The position numbers and the translations under genes were made by a program. The notes beneath the pieces were generated by a model. It was not told where the DNA came from and searched no databases. It was given only the letters and a program-made list of their open reading frames with translations. From RGIG6919 sp045531905 (GTDB lineage Bacteria; Bacillota; Clostridia; Lachnospirales; Lachnospiraceae), in contig JAZSEY010000015.1 of the NCBI GenBank assembly GCA_045531905.1, positions 20,870 through 84,869 on the forward strand: a stretch of 64,000 bases of DNA, in the 5' to 3' direction. Positions 16,115 to 24,881 of this stretch are shown here, in pieces (the first letter of the stretch is position 1; the number at the start of each line of letters is the position of its first letter).

Positions 16115-17395
16115 ATGTTAGACATTCGTTTCTTAAGAGAGAACCCTGACATTGTAAAACAGAACATCAAAAATAAATTCCAGGATAGCAAGCTTCCATT
16201 AGTAGACGAAGTGATTGCCTTGGATGAGGAAAGCCGTAAGATTAAGGGTGAGGCTGACGCACTCCGTGCTGAGAAGAATACCCTTTCTAAGCAGATTGGT
16301 GCTTTGATGGCACAGGGCAAAAAGGAAGAGGCAGAAGCTGTTAAGGCTAAGGTTGCTGAAAATGCTGCCCGTCTTGCTGAGCTTTCCAAGTTAGAGCCAG
16401 AACTGCAAGAAAAGGTTACAAAGATTATGATGACCATCCCTAATATCATTGACCCGGATGTACCTATCGGAAAAGACGACAGCGAGAACGTTGAAGTAGA
16501 GCGTTTCGGTGAGCCGGTTGTTCCTGATTTCGAGGTTCCATATCACACAGAGATTATGGAAAAGTTCAACGGTATTGACTTAGATGCTGCCAGAGATGTT
16601 GCAGGAAATGGTTTCTACTATTTAATGGGCGATATTGCAAGATTACACTCCGCAGTGATTTCATATGCAAGAGATTTCATGATTAACAGGGGCTTCACAT
16701 ACTGCGTACCTCCTTTCATGATTAGAAGTAATGTCGTAACAGGCGTTATGAGTTTTGCTGAGATGGATGCCATGATGTACAAGATTGAAGGCGAAGATTT
16801 ATACTTAATCGGAACCAGTGAGCATTCCATGATTGGTAAGTTCATCGACAAGATTGTAGAAGAAAAGTCATTACCTCAGACATTGACAAGCTACTCTCCT
16901 TGCTTCCGTAAGGAAAAAGGTGCTCACGGTATTGAGGAACGTGGTGTTTACCGTATCCATCAGTTCGAGAAGCAGGAAATGATTGTTGTTTGTAAGCCGG
17001 AAGATAGCAAGATGTGGTTCGACAAGTTATGGCAGAACACAGTTGACTTATTCCGTTCATTAGATATTCCGGTTCGTACCTTAGAGTGCTGTTCCGGTGA
17101 CTTGGCTGACTTAAAGGTTCGCTCTATTGACGTAGAGGCTTGGTCTCCTCGTCAGCAGAAGTACTTCGAGGTTGGTAGCTGTTCTAACCTTGGTGATGCA
17201 CAGGCACGTCGCTTGAAGATTCGTGTCAAAGGCGAGGATGGCAGCAAGTATTTTGCTCACACATTGAACAACACAGTAGTGGCTCCACCACGTATGCTGA
17301 TTGCATTTTTAGAGAATAACTTAAATGCAGATGGAACAGTTAATATTCCAGAAGCATTGAGACCATATATGGGTGGAATGGAAAAAATCCAGTAG
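16115..17395 (+). CDS. serS: Seryl-tRNA synthetase
   Basis: This class II synthetase charges tRNA-Ser. The 426 residues begin with the typical MLDIRFLRENPD and a long antiparallel coiled-coil arm (about residues 30-105) that contacts the long variable arm of tRNA-Ser. Motif 2 is seen as CFRKEKGAHGIEERGVYR near residue 264-281, and motif 3 as NNTVVAPPRMLIAFLENN near 387-404. AAGGAGG precedes the start, no T-box is visible, and a strong terminator follows. Confidence 0.97.
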   Translation: MLDIRFLRENPDIVKQNIKNKFQDSKLPLVDEVIALDEESRKIKGEADALRAEKNTLSKQIGALMAQGKKEEAEAVKAKVAENAARLAELSKLEPELQEKVTKIMMTIPNIIDPDVPIGKDDSENVEVERFGEPVVPDFEVPYHTEIMEKFNGIDLDAARDVAGNGFYYLMGDIARLHSAVISYARDFMINRGFTYCVPPFMIRSNVVTGVMSFAEMDAMMYKIEGEDLYLIGTSEHSMIGKFIDKIVEEKSLPQTLTSYSPCFRKEKGAHGIEERGVYRIHQFEKQEMIVVCKPEDSKMWFDKLWQNTVDLFRSLDIPVRTLECCSGDLADLKVRSIDVEAWSPRQQKYFEVGSCSNLGDAQARRLKIRVKGEDGSKYFAHTLNNTVVAPPRMLIAFLENNLNADGTVNIPEALRPYMGGMEKIQ

Positions 17396-17401
17396 TACTA
17401 G

Positions 17402-17436
17402 AAGGACAGTGGCTAATTCCACTGTCCTTTTATTAT
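17402..17436 (+). terminator. Terminator after serS
   Basis: An 11-bp perfect stem (AAGGACAGTGG and its complement) with a 6-base loop, followed by TTTATTAT. Confidence 0.9.
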
Positions 17437-17462
17437 AGACGAATGATATTCGACTATAACTA

Positions 17463-17491
17463 TTGTTTTTAGTTTAAACATGTGTTATAGT
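17463..17491 (+). promoter_or_regulatory. Predicted promoter of the cysteine-peptidase-like gene
   Basis: TTGTTT and TATAGT are separated by 17 bp. A leader of about 85 bp follows, with the partial inverted repeat GTATG/CATAC. Confidence 0.4.
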
Positions 17492-17582
17492 GAACAAGTG
17501 CACAATCTTCGTTTGTATGAGTTTTGAGTTAATACCTTCAAACCATACATATGCTAAATTCTGAACTTTTAAGGAGGTTTTT

Positions 17583-18602
17583 ATGAACAAAATAAGAAAA
17601 ACAATCGCATTAATCATGACTTTTGTAATAAGTTTAACAATTATTTGTGGGAACTTACCAGTTGCCTATGCACAATCAAAAGACACTATTAGTATTGCAA
17701 AAGATTCTCAAATACCACTATATAACGAAGCAGATGAAATAGTTGCCTATCATTTTACATTGCAAAATGGAGGCTATCTAATAACAACGGCTGATGGTTC
17801 AGATTTTATAGAATATTGCTTATATTCAAATAATATCAATATAGACAAAAACAAGAAATACTATTATAGTTCTCCTTGTTCACTATACATTGAAATCAAT
17901 AACACTACAATACAAAACTGCTATACTAAAGAAAAACATAAAAAAAATGACATTTCTTTCAACATACAAGCACCTAGAAAGCAAAACAAAAAAGCCGCTA
18001 CTTCTTTGGCAAATAGTTTTACTTATCTTTCCACAGATTCAACTTCGTCACTTATAACAACATCTAGTACATATTCCACAACCGACGAGAAAAAATTAAC
18101 TAATCCCACTAAAAAATATAAATACAATCCAGATGGAAGATGTGGCTCAGTTGCATGTGCAATACTTTTACGTTATTATAATGATTATGTCAATACTAAT
18201 TATTTAGCTTCAAAATTTGAAACTTCTGATGGAAAAAAACTGATTAATTACCTAACCGATAATTATATAAAAAAAGAAACAACATATTACCAATTACGTA
18301 CAAGGTTAAATAACTATCTAAAAGGTATCGGCGTTTCATCAAGACTAAAATCCATTGAGGCAACTAATTCAACTACCGTATATAACAAAATCAAATCATA
18401 TATTAAGAAAAATCGACCTTTGATTGTTGGACTAAACAATCACCCAAAATATGGATGTCATTGGGTTATCGGCACTGGATACTCACAAGTTTACAACGAC
18501 GTAATTGGCTATGGTTATTCTGTTATCGTAAATGATGGTTGGGGAAATACTAATGTACATGTGAATTTGAAATATGTTAGTGGTTGTCATTACTTAACTT
18601 AA
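17583..18602 (+). CDS. Secreted papain-fold cysteine-peptidase-like protein (C10/C39-like)
   Basis: A 339-residue exported protein. The signal peptide covers about residues 1-30 (ends VAYAQS). Residues 52-80 (AYHFTLQNGGYLITTADG) resemble the propeptide of streptopain-type C10 enzymes. A Ser/Thr-rich linker (about 138-168) precedes the catalytic domain, with Cys187 in DGRCGSVACAILL, His293 in GCHWVIGTGY, and a late VNDGWGN block that could supply the Asn/Asp. The order fits C10 or C39_2 families, and I cannot decide between them. The gene is visibly more AT-rich than its neighbours. A lipoprotein gene follows 15 bp downstream. AAGGAGG precedes the start. Confidence 0.7.
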   Translation: MNKIRKTIALIMTFVISLTIICGNLPVAYAQSKDTISIAKDSQIPLYNEADEIVAYHFTLQNGGYLITTADGSDFIEYCLYSNNINIDKNKKYYYSSPCSLYIEINNTTIQNCYTKEKHKKNDISFNIQAPRKQNKKAATSLANSFTYLSTDSTSSLITTSSTYSTTDEKKLTNPTKKYKYNPDGRCGSVACAILLRYYNDYVNTNYLASKFETSDGKKLINYLTDNYIKKETTYYQLRTRLNNYLKGIGVSSRLKSIEATNSTTVYNKIKSYIKKNRPLIVGLNNHPKYGCHWVIGTGYSQVYNDVIGYGYSVIVNDGWGNTNVHVNLKYVSGCHYLT

Positions 18603-18617
18603 AACGAGGTGTTATTC

Positions 18618-19037
18618 ATGAAACAAATACTATTCTTTCTAATTACTATAATTGCATTTTTTTTAACTGGCTGTAACACTACTTCAGTTTCTAACGAACA
18701 ACAAACAACACAACCATCTGTTGATATAGCTACAGATTCTGTTACCAAAATCACCTTACAATTTCAGGATAATTATGCGGATATCACCGATGAAAATCAG
18801 ATTTCTAATATCTTGAAAATATTTACCGACTTGGAATTGGACAAAGAACGTTCTAAAGAAACGCTTCATGGTTGGATATACGCTATTCGACTATATGACG
18901 AAAATGGTAATGAACTGAGAGAAGCCTTTGTTATTGATGAAGCCACGCTTAATTGCGAAGATAAAATATATAAGAGTAACAACATCTCTCTTGAATTGTT
19001 GGATGAATATTCGGGATTTGATAGGTTTCAGTCATAA
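18618..19037 (+). CDS. Small lipoprotein, unknown function
   Basis: A 139-residue protein beginning with a lipoprotein signal (lipobox FLTGC, Cys19). I chose the ATG at 18618 over one three codons earlier because GAGGTG lies 6 bases upstream. The mature part starts with a Thr/Gln/Ser linker and contains a small domain (ITLQFQDNYADITDE ... ILKIFTDLEL) seen in many Firmicutes lipoproteins of unknown role. Its position directly behind the secreted peptidase-like gene suggests an inhibitor or partner; this is a guess from context only. Confidence 0.65.
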   Translation: MKQILFFLITIIAFFLTGCNTTSVSNEQQTTQPSVDIATDSVTKITLQFQDNYADITDENQISNILKIFTDLELDKERSKETLHGWIYAIRLYDENGNELREAFVIDEATLNCEDKIYKSNNISLELLDEYSGFDRFQS

Positions 19038-19050
19038 CCATTTTCTCATC

Positions 19051-19096
19051 AAAGAAGACGTCATGTAAATACTTCTTTACATGACATCTTTTTTTA
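19051..19096. terminator. Bidirectional terminator
   Basis: A 10-bp stem (GTCATGTAAA and complement, 19060-19069 with 19076-19085), an A-rich left flank and ATCTTTTTTT on the right. It separates the convergent lipoprotein and ZIP genes. Confidence 0.85.
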
Positions 19097-19873
19097 CATC
19101 ATCACATCCAATGTCATCATCAACGTAAATCCCACTGCAAAAAATACTGTTCCAATATCTATATGATTTCCTTCTGCCATTTCCGGGATAAATTCCTCTA
19201 CCACCACATACAACATGGCACCTGCCGCCATACTTAGAAAATACGGAAGTATTGGTAACAATGCACTGACTGCCAATATCATCAAGAAAGCGCCTAAAGG
19301 CTCCACCACTCCAGATAACACTCCTAAGAAAAATGCCTTTTTCTTTCCCATTCCCTCTGCCATAAGTGGCATAGAAATAATCGCTCCCTCAGGAATGTTT
19401 TGAATAGCAATTCCAACGGTGAGTGCCATCACATCCAAAAAGGAGATACCCGCAGTTCCCGACAACCATCCAACAAATACAGCCCCCACAGCCATACCTT
19501 CTGGAATATTATGAATAGTTACCGCCAATACCAGCATGGCACATTTTGACAGTTTGCTATGAAGTCCTTCCTGCTGTTTTCTCACCATGTGAAAATGTGG
19601 TATCAATTTATCCAAACCAAGTAGTAGCAATATCCCCAACCAAAAACCAACCACCGGTGGCAAGAACCGTAGCCATCCAAGATATTCAGACTGTTCAATG
19701 GCTGGTATCAATAAACTCCAAATTGATGCCGCCACCATAACCCCTGCCGTAAAGCCTGTCAAAATACAATGTAAAAGCGGGTGCATATTCTTCTTCATAA
19801 AGAATACACATCCCGCTCCTAACGTAGTTCCTATAAATGGAAGCAAAAGCCACCATAATCTATTCCATTCCAT
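19094..19873 (-). CDS. ZIP-family metal transporter
   Basis: A 259-residue inner-membrane permease, probably importing Zn2+ or another divalent metal. There are about eight helices. The family signature is clear: TIHNIPEGMAVG (helix IV) and IAIQNIPEGAIISMP (helix V) carry the metal-binding His/Asn/Glu residues, and EPLGA lies in the next helix. A His-containing loop (PHFHMV) precedes helix IV. I chose the ATG at 19873, which has GAGGTG 6 bases upstream, over one seven codons earlier. The ribosome site and start codon lie in one arm of an inverted repeat (19873-19918). Confidence 0.9.
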   Translation of the reverse strand: MEWNRLWWLLLPFIGTTLGAGCVFFMKKNMHPLLHCILTGFTAGVMVAASIWSLLIPAIEQSEYLGWLRFLPPVVGFWLGILLLLGLDKLIPHFHMVRKQQEGLHSKLSKCAMLVLAVTIHNIPEGMAVGAVFVGWLSGTAGISFLDVMALTVGIAIQNIPEGAIISMPLMAEGMGKKKAFFLGVLSGVVEPLGAFLMILAVSALLPILPYFLSMAAGAMLYVVVEEFIPEMAEGNHIDIGTVFFAVGFTLMMTLDVMM

Positions 19874-19918
19874 ACTTTTCACCTCAAATAACATCTACTT
19901 TATAGTATGTGAAAAGTA
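19873..19918. repeat. 10-bp inverted repeat overlapping the ZIP start
   Basis: TACTTTTCAC (19873-19882) and GTGAAAAGTA (19909-19918) flank 26 bp. One arm overlaps the ribosome site and ATG of the ZIP gene. A possible -10 (TATAAA or TACTAT on the minus strand) lies between the arms. It could be a repressor site or a 5' RNA fold. Confidence 0.5.
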
Positions 19919-19953
19919 CAATTCAGCCCACAAAAATCTGGCACCAAATTCCA

Positions 19954-20619
19954 TTATAATTGCAAGTATGTCTTTACCTCAAATAAAGACGGCAAAATTA
20001 CCTCTGCCAGTTCTTCCATCTCCGTTGTGGGGTCAGCCATATCCGGTACCATAATTGGGCGAAGTCCTCCGCCACTGGCAGCACGGATACCATTATAAGA
20101 ATCTTCGATGGCATATGCCTGTTCCGGTTTCACCCCTAAGCACTCACAAGCCTTTAAAAAAATTTCCGGGTCCGGCTTGCTCTTGGATACCATATCACCA
20201 CAAACAATGCTATCAAAAAATGACACAATCCCTCCGTCTGTCAGTTCCGCGATTACCACTTCCTGTCTGGTGGAAGATGCTAAAGCAACTTTTTTTCCAG
20301 CCAACTTGAGAGCCTGTAATAGTTCAACCACACCAGGCTTTTGTGGTAAGTTTCCACCACTATAACGACTATGATAAAGTGCTGACATCTCACTCTTATA
20401 TACATCATAAGGAAAATCTTCCCCATAGCGTTGCAAAAACTTTTCCTTTGTAGCCACCCGGTTTAACCCAAGGCACTCATGACAGGCTTCCTCAATATCC
20501 GGAACATTATATTTCTTGGCTATCTCCTGCCAACATACCACCACTAATTTTTCTGAATCAAATATAACGCCGTCCATGTCAAAGACGACGGCGTCATATG
20601 CTTGTGAAACAATATTCAT
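19954..20619 (-). CDS. HAD-superfamily hydrolase (beta-phosphoglucomutase-like)
   Basis: A 221-residue cytoplasmic phosphatase or mutase. The nucleophile motif DMDGVIFDSE holds Asp14 and Asp16. Motif II Ser/Thr lies in ALASSTRQEVV, motif III Lys in SKSKPDPEIFLKA, and motif IV in AIEDSYNGIRAA. The cap domain follows motif I as in beta-phosphoglucomutase and related sugar phosphatases, and the substrate is not predictable. I preferred the ATG at 20619 with AGAGG upstream over a GTG two codons earlier. It begins 8 bp after the NUDIX gene, so the two are likely co-transcribed. Confidence 0.88.
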   Translation of the reverse strand: MNIVSQAYDAVVFDMDGVIFDSEKLVVVCWQEIAKKYNVPDIEEACHECLGLNRVATKEKFLQRYGEDFPYDVYKSEMSALYHSRYSGGNLPQKPGVVELLQALKLAGKKVALASSTRQEVVIAELTDGGIVSFFDSIVCGDMVSKSKPDPEIFLKACECLGVKPEQAYAIEDSYNGIRAASGGGLRPIMVPDMADPTTEMEELAEVILPSLFEVKTYLQL

Positions 20620-20627
20620 ATTCACCT

Positions 20628-21131
20628 CTAAAACTCAAACACCTGCTTGATACTATCATAATGAAGGAAAATTCCTTCAGCAGCCAACGCCTTAATTTCA
20701 TCCAAGGTTGCCAGCTTAAATCCTAGAGTTTCTTCCTCCTGTGGCTTCACATCTGACTCGTCAAAATCCATCACAAATCTGTAAACATCCACAAAATAGT
20801 TATCGCCCTGACCCGGATTCTCTCGATGATAGGTAAACATATATCCACCTTCGGCATTTGTCACATCCAAACCAGTTTCTTCCAGTACTTCACGCTTGAC
20901 AGCAACCTCTGAAGATTCGCCTGCCATAGCTGCTCCGCCAGACACTTCCCACCAACCAGGTGCCCATGACTTTGTCATCACACGCTGAGTAATCAAAAAC
21001 TTTCCATCCGGTCTCGCTACCACGCCAAGCACTGTCAAATGATACTCATCATCCTTCAAGCACCAATCATTTCTCTGCATCGTTCTGCCGGTTAACTTTT
21101 TATCTTTATCGTAAATATCCCATAATTCCAT
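20628..21131 (-). CDS. NUDIX hydrolase (IDI/YfcD-like)
   Basis: A 167-residue cytoplasmic hydrolase. The Nudix box is seen from GGAAMAGESSEVAVKREV into LEETGLDV, near residues 58-83. The N-terminal MELWDIYDKD...DDEYHLTVLGVV pattern is typical of the isopentenyl-diphosphate-isomerase-like subgroup with unknown substrates. It is likely co-transcribed with the HAD gene downstream and lies about 35 bp after the flavin reductase-rubredoxin gene. Confidence 0.9.
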   Translation of the reverse strand: MELWDIYDKDKKLTGRTMQRNDWCLKDDEYHLTVLGVVARPDGKFLITQRVMTKSWAPGWWEVSGGAAMAGESSEVAVKREVLEETGLDVTNAEGGYMFTYHRENPGQGDNYFVDVYRFVMDFDESDVKPQEEETLGFKLATLDEIKALAAEGIFLHYDSIKQVFEF

Positions 21132-21166
21132 GATTGCTTATCCTCTCGTTATCTAAAAATGTAATT

Positions 21167-21790
21167 CTAGCCAGACACTTTCTCAAAATCTGATGCAGGA
21201 TGCTTGCAAAGCGGACAGATAAAATCATCCGGAAGCTCTTCTCCAACATACTCATAACCACAAACCACACATCTCCAAACAGTCTGGCCCTGCTTATCGG
21301 TACCAACTGCCTGTGGCTTTGGTTTCACATTTTCCTGATAATATGCATAAGTTGCAGATGGCTCATCAGATAATATTTCCATATCTGTAACTGAAGCGAT
21401 AAACAGTGTATGACTTCCCATATCCACCGTTTGAGTAACCCAGCCTGAAATAAATCCATTCGTGCCCTTCGTAATGTAGTTTACTCCGTTAAAGCCTCGC
21501 TTACAATCTGCAAATCCCGCAAATTTATTCACATCTCTACCTGATTGGAATCCAAAATGCTTATACAATTCAAAATCAGCAGACTCACTTAAAATAGATA
21601 ATGTAAACTTCTTCGTATTCATAATCATATCATGTGTTAAGTTTGCTTTGTTCACCGCAAAGCATACGGTCTGCGGATCTGCTGTTACCTGAATTGCTGT
21701 ATTTATGATACAACCGTTATCCTTGTCTCCCTCATTTGCCGTTAACACAAATAAGCCATAAGATAATTTGTACATTGTTTTTGCATCCAT
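21167..21790 (-). CDS. Flavin reductase-rubredoxin fusion (high-molecular-weight rubredoxin type)
   Basis: A 207-residue fusion. Residues about 1-150 are an FMN-binding flavin-reductase domain (MYKLSYGLFVLTANEGDKDNG start, TQVDMG-like and SHTLFIASV segments). The last 35 residues are a rubredoxin with Cys174, Cys177, Cys192 and Cys195 (VWRCVVCGYEY ... ICPLC) for one Fe(SCys)4 centre. Similar fusions (Hrb of Moorella) pass electrons from NAD(P)H to flavodiiron proteins that remove O2 or NO in anaerobes. No flavodiiron gene is adjacent. An AGGAGGTG site precedes the start. Confidence 0.88.
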   Translation of the reverse strand: MDAKTMYKLSYGLFVLTANEGDKDNGCIINTAIQVTADPQTVCFAVNKANLTHDMIMNTKKFTLSILSESADFELYKHFGFQSGRDVNKFAGFADCKRGFNGVNYITKGTNGFISGWVTQTVDMGSHTLFIASVTDMEILSDEPSATYAYYQENVKPKPQAVGTDKQGQTVWRCVVCGYEYVGEELPDDFICPLCKHPASDFEKVSG

Positions 21791-21810
21791 ATAAACACCT
21801 CCTAAAATAT

Positions 21811-22467
21811 TTATAAGATTTTAGATCCATTTACCATTAAACGGAACCTTGCGCCAAGTACGCCGGCAGCGCCTCTACTCATTAACATTCTCTCCAGGAA
21901 AATATCAAAATACTCATACATAGTACAAATATTCTCATCTACTTCCAAATGCAAAGTAATGGTCTTCTTTTCTATGTCAATTTCCAGATTGGTTCCGGTA
22001 ACTGCATAATTTACTCTATCATGAATATCAAAGTTTGCCAGTTCTTTTGTACGAACGCGGTTTCTTCTAACGTCTGTCTTGTCGGCAATAATTATTGCCG
22101 CCGAAATTGCATCAAACGCACCACCTGTAGACTCATCATGATTGCTGATGGCTGATACCACTTTCACTCTATCCTCCAAGGACATATCCGTTTGTCTCAA
22201 AATATCATTGGCAAGCAAACCTCCATATTCTGCATGACTTTTTCGATTGATGGCATTTCCGATGTCATGCATAAATCCAGCAATCTTAGCAAGTTCCACA
22301 TCGTGTTCTTGATATCCAAATGCAGTTAACACCTTACCGGCCTGCTCCGCTACCAATGCAGCATGTGCTGCTGAGTGATCGGTAAATCCAAGTGCACCTA
22401 ACTTCTCATCACCTTTTTTAATAAATGCTAACACTTCTTCATTTTTCTTAATCTCTTCGTATGTCAT
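21811..22467 (-). CDS. HD-domain phosphohydrolase
   Basis: A 218-residue cytoplasmic protein with the HD metal-binding pattern: His31/His35 region (FTDHSAAHAALVA), the His67-Asp68 pair (GFMHDIGNAINRKSHAEYGG) and a later Asp in the ISNHDEST and IADKTDVRR blocks. Clostridial relatives are annotated only as HD hydrolases acting on nucleotides or phosphorylated metabolites. It is co-directional with its neighbours and 10 bp after the DUF3881-like gene. Confidence 0.85.
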   Translation of the reverse strand: MTYEEIKKNEEVLAFIKKGDEKLGALGFTDHSAAHAALVAEQAGKVLTAFGYQEHDVELAKIAGFMHDIGNAINRKSHAEYGGLLANDILRQTDMSLEDRVKVVSAISNHDESTGGAFDAISAAIIIADKTDVRRNRVRTKELANFDIHDRVNYAVTGTNLEIDIEKKTITLHLEVDENICTMYEYFDIFLERMLMSRGAAGVLGARFRLMVNGSKIL

Positions 22468-22477
22468 ACTGTCTCAC

Positions 22478-23356
22478 CTACATTTCCACATATCCCTGCA
22501 ACCAAATGGTTCCCTTAAATCTTCTACCCACCATTGGTTCACCAAGTAAATCCTTGTCGTTAATACAAACAGTGATAATAATGTCGTTACATTCCAAAGC
22601 CAATACCCACACTTCCTCGAAAGAGTAAATATTGATATATTTGTGTATTGAGATAATGGTTCCCATAATTGTGTACTGGTCACATTCCACACCATATGGC
22701 ATAAATGTGGTGTCAACTATGGTATACACATCCTCCCGCATATCCAATCGGTTTGCAATCAAAGCATACGTTTCCATCTCCTGCATAGCAAGAAGTTCTG
22801 CTGCTTTTGCATCTCCCTCTTTTGCACGACGAAGCTCACGTTTTCTAAATTCTTTGAACTGCGTTTTGTCTGCATAATCCTCAGCAGATTTTTCACATCC
22901 AAGGATAATACTGCCATCAACAGACAAGGCTCCAAGTCTTACACTCCTATAGCCCATTTCCGGCACATTGCTCCAACAATTTTTCACATAATCCATAATA
23001 TTTTGTAGAAAGAATATCATGGAACATCCCAAGTTATCATCATCACAAAATCCGGAATAAGCTTCCTTATCAGCAATTTTTTTAATGCCAATGCTTTCTT
23101 CCTGTGTAATATATTGTCCCACACAATAAGGAAAACAGTGGTCCGGTCTAAAAATATCATTTTCGTCATATTCTCCAACCACTGTAATACCAAAGGATGG
23201 ACCAAAGTCCTTATTACACTGTTCCAATTTGCAATCAGATGCAACCGGAATCATAATGCTCTCTGAACATTTAGAAACCACATATTGAATTAACTCTTCC
23301 ATATCTTTTTTTCTTTTAACAGAAGAAAATCCTACGGCTCTTAAATAATCATGCAT
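22478..23356 (-). CDS. DUF3881-like conserved hypothetical protein
   Basis: A 292-residue cytoplasmic protein starting MHDYLRAVGFSSVKRKKDME. From memory this matches a clostridial family of unknown function (DUF3881), and that assignment should be checked. Residues about 75-110 contain EYDENDIFRPDHCFPY, and 175-215 form a charged helical stretch (RELRRAKEGDAKAAELLAMQ). The C-terminal part is beta-rich. No catalytic motif or membrane segment is visible. It sits in the minus-strand run downstream of parAB and DUF4446. Confidence 0.65.
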   Translation of the reverse strand: MHDYLRAVGFSSVKRKKDMEELIQYVVSKCSESIMIPVASDCKLEQCNKDFGPSFGITVVGEYDENDIFRPDHCFPYCVGQYITQEESIGIKKIADKEAYSGFCDDDNLGCSMIFFLQNIMDYVKNCWSNVPEMGYRSVRLGALSVDGSIILGCEKSAEDYADKTQFKEFRKRELRRAKEGDAKAAELLAMQEMETYALIANRLDMREDVYTIVDTTFMPYGVECDQYTIMGTIISIHKYINIYSFEEVWVLALECNDIIITVCINDKDLLGEPMVGRRFKGTIWLQGYVEM

Positions 23357-23374
23357 TCAAAAATCTCCTAAACA

Positions 23375-23893
23375 CTACTCATCTGCCAATACATTCTCTG
23401 AATCTATTGCCTGTTTCAGTGCTGCCTTCTCTTCGTCTGAGAGTACAACATAAGACTCTCCGCCAATAATTTCTTTTGCGTATGTAAAACAACCTTCTCT
23501 TGAATGCATACAATTCAGAATTACACCGTCATTCTTCTCATTTAACAGTGCCAGAGAAAAACTCAAGGTTCCACTCATCTGATTAAATGCATCATACTTT
23601 ACAAGGCCAGTTTTTCTAAAGCAAGCACTCATATTATCACGAATTTGCATATATTCTCTTGCTCGCTTATTATCATTCTTTCTGATTTTATCCATGTCAG
23701 AAAATGCAGAAACAATCACGCTTTCTAAATCCACACCTTTCTTACCATGTGTCAATGCTTCATAATCCTTCTGCATCTTACTGATTTTTGATAACGCAAC
23801 GATAAGCATAATGAACATAATTAAAATCAATGCCAACGCGCCAATCACTACATAATCAATAGGTATGCCAAGATTTTCAAAAATGTTTGTCAT
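23375..23893 (-). CDS. DUF4446 family membrane-anchored protein
   Basis: A 172-residue protein with one N-terminal membrane helix (about residues 14-37), a charged helical segment and a compact domain with KYDAFNQMSGTLSFSLALL and GVILNCMHSREGCFTYAKEI, which are hallmarks of DUF4446. The family commonly follows parB in Firmicutes and its role is unknown. I used the ATG at 23893 with a G-rich site upstream. A GTG four codons earlier overlaps the parB stop as TAGTG, so the two genes are tightly coupled. Confidence 0.85.
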   Translation of the reverse strand: MTNIFENLGIPIDYVVIGALALILIMFIMLIVALSKISKMQKDYEALTHGKKGVDLESVIVSAFSDMDKIRKNDNKRAREYMQIRDNMSACFRKTGLVKYDAFNQMSGTLSFSLALLNEKNDGVILNCMHSREGCFTYAKEIIGGESYVVLSDEEKAALKQAIDSENVLADE

Positions 23894-23904
23894 AGTATCC
23901 CCCA

Positions 23905-24849
23905 CTAAATATCCTTATTCATAGTAAACATCATTTCTGTAATACGTTCCAATTCATCCTGTGTAAAATATGATATTTCAATTTTACCTTTTTTGTTATC
24001 TTTTGGTTTTACTTCTATCTTTGAACCAAGAATATTTTTGAGTTTCTCTTCGATATCCTTATATATATATGGATGGTCAATCGTTGCAGCCACTTCATCT
24101 TTACTTTGCTTCTTTGGCTCTAACGCTTTTTTAATTACCTTCTCTGTCTCGCGAACACTTAGTTTTTCATCAAAAATCTTACATGCAATTTCATGTTGTA
24201 ATGTCCCATCTTCTATGGACAACAATACCTTTGCATGACCGGTAGAAATCATGTCCTCAACCAACATATCCTGAACCTCAGGTGCCAACTTTAATAATCG
24301 AAGTGAGTTTGTAATAGTAGAACGATTCTTTGAAACCTTTTCTGCAACCTGGTCTTGCTTTAAATCAAACTCTTCAATTAACTTCTTATATGCTCTCGCT
24401 TCTTCAATTGGATTTAAGTCCTCTCTTTGTAGATTCTCAATCAAAGCAATCTCAGCAATCTCGTTATCAGTGTATTCCTTAATAATTACCGGGATTTCTT
24501 TTAATCCAGCAAGTCTTGCGGCACGATATCTTCTTTCACCGGCAACAATCTGATAATAATCATCTTTCTTGACAACTGTAATTGGTTGAATAACTCCATA
24601 CTTCTTAACAGAATCCGCCAGTTCCTGTAAAGCATCTTCATCGAATTTTTCTCTTGGCTGATTCTTATTTGGCTCAATTTGTGAAATCTTCAGAACTGTG
24701 TCTGCCGGAACCTTCACTTCTTTTACCACTTCTTTGATTACTTCTTTTTCTTTTATAATTGTCTCAGGTTTTGATGACGCTGTTGCTTGTCCATCCCCTG
24801 TTGGAATTAAATTATTTAATCCTCTTCCTAAACCTTTTTTACCTGCCAT
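23905..24849 (-). CDS. parB: Chromosome-partitioning protein ParB (Spo0J)
   Basis: A 314-residue CTP-dependent DNA clamp that loads at parS and recruits SMC and ParA. It starts with the ParA-activating basic peptide KKGLGRGLNNLIP. The ParB/Srx CTPase domain has GERRYRAARLAGL (C motif with the Arg residues) and ENLQREDLNPIEEA near residues 155-168. A helix-turn-helix region follows (QDQVAEKVSKNRSTITNSLRLL), then a C-terminal dimerisation domain. The ATG at 24849 is preferred over a GTG four codons upstream. It follows parA by 32 bp, and two parS sites lie just ahead of parA. Confidence 0.96.
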   Translation of the reverse strand: MAGKKGLGRGLNNLIPTGDGQATASSKPETIIKEKEVIKEVVKEVKVPADTVLKISQIEPNKNQPREKFDEDALQELADSVKKYGVIQPITVVKKDDYYQIVAGERRYRAARLAGLKEIPVIIKEYTDNEIAEIALIENLQREDLNPIEEARAYKKLIEEFDLKQDQVAEKVSKNRSTITNSLRLLKLAPEVQDMLVEDMISTGHAKVLLSIEDGTLQHEIACKIFDEKLSVRETEKVIKKALEPKKQSKDEVAATIDHPYIYKDIEEKLKNILGSKIEVKPKDNKKGKIEISYFTQDELERITEMMFTMNKDI

Positions 24850-24881
24850 TACTATTTCCACCCTTTACATATTAATATGTA

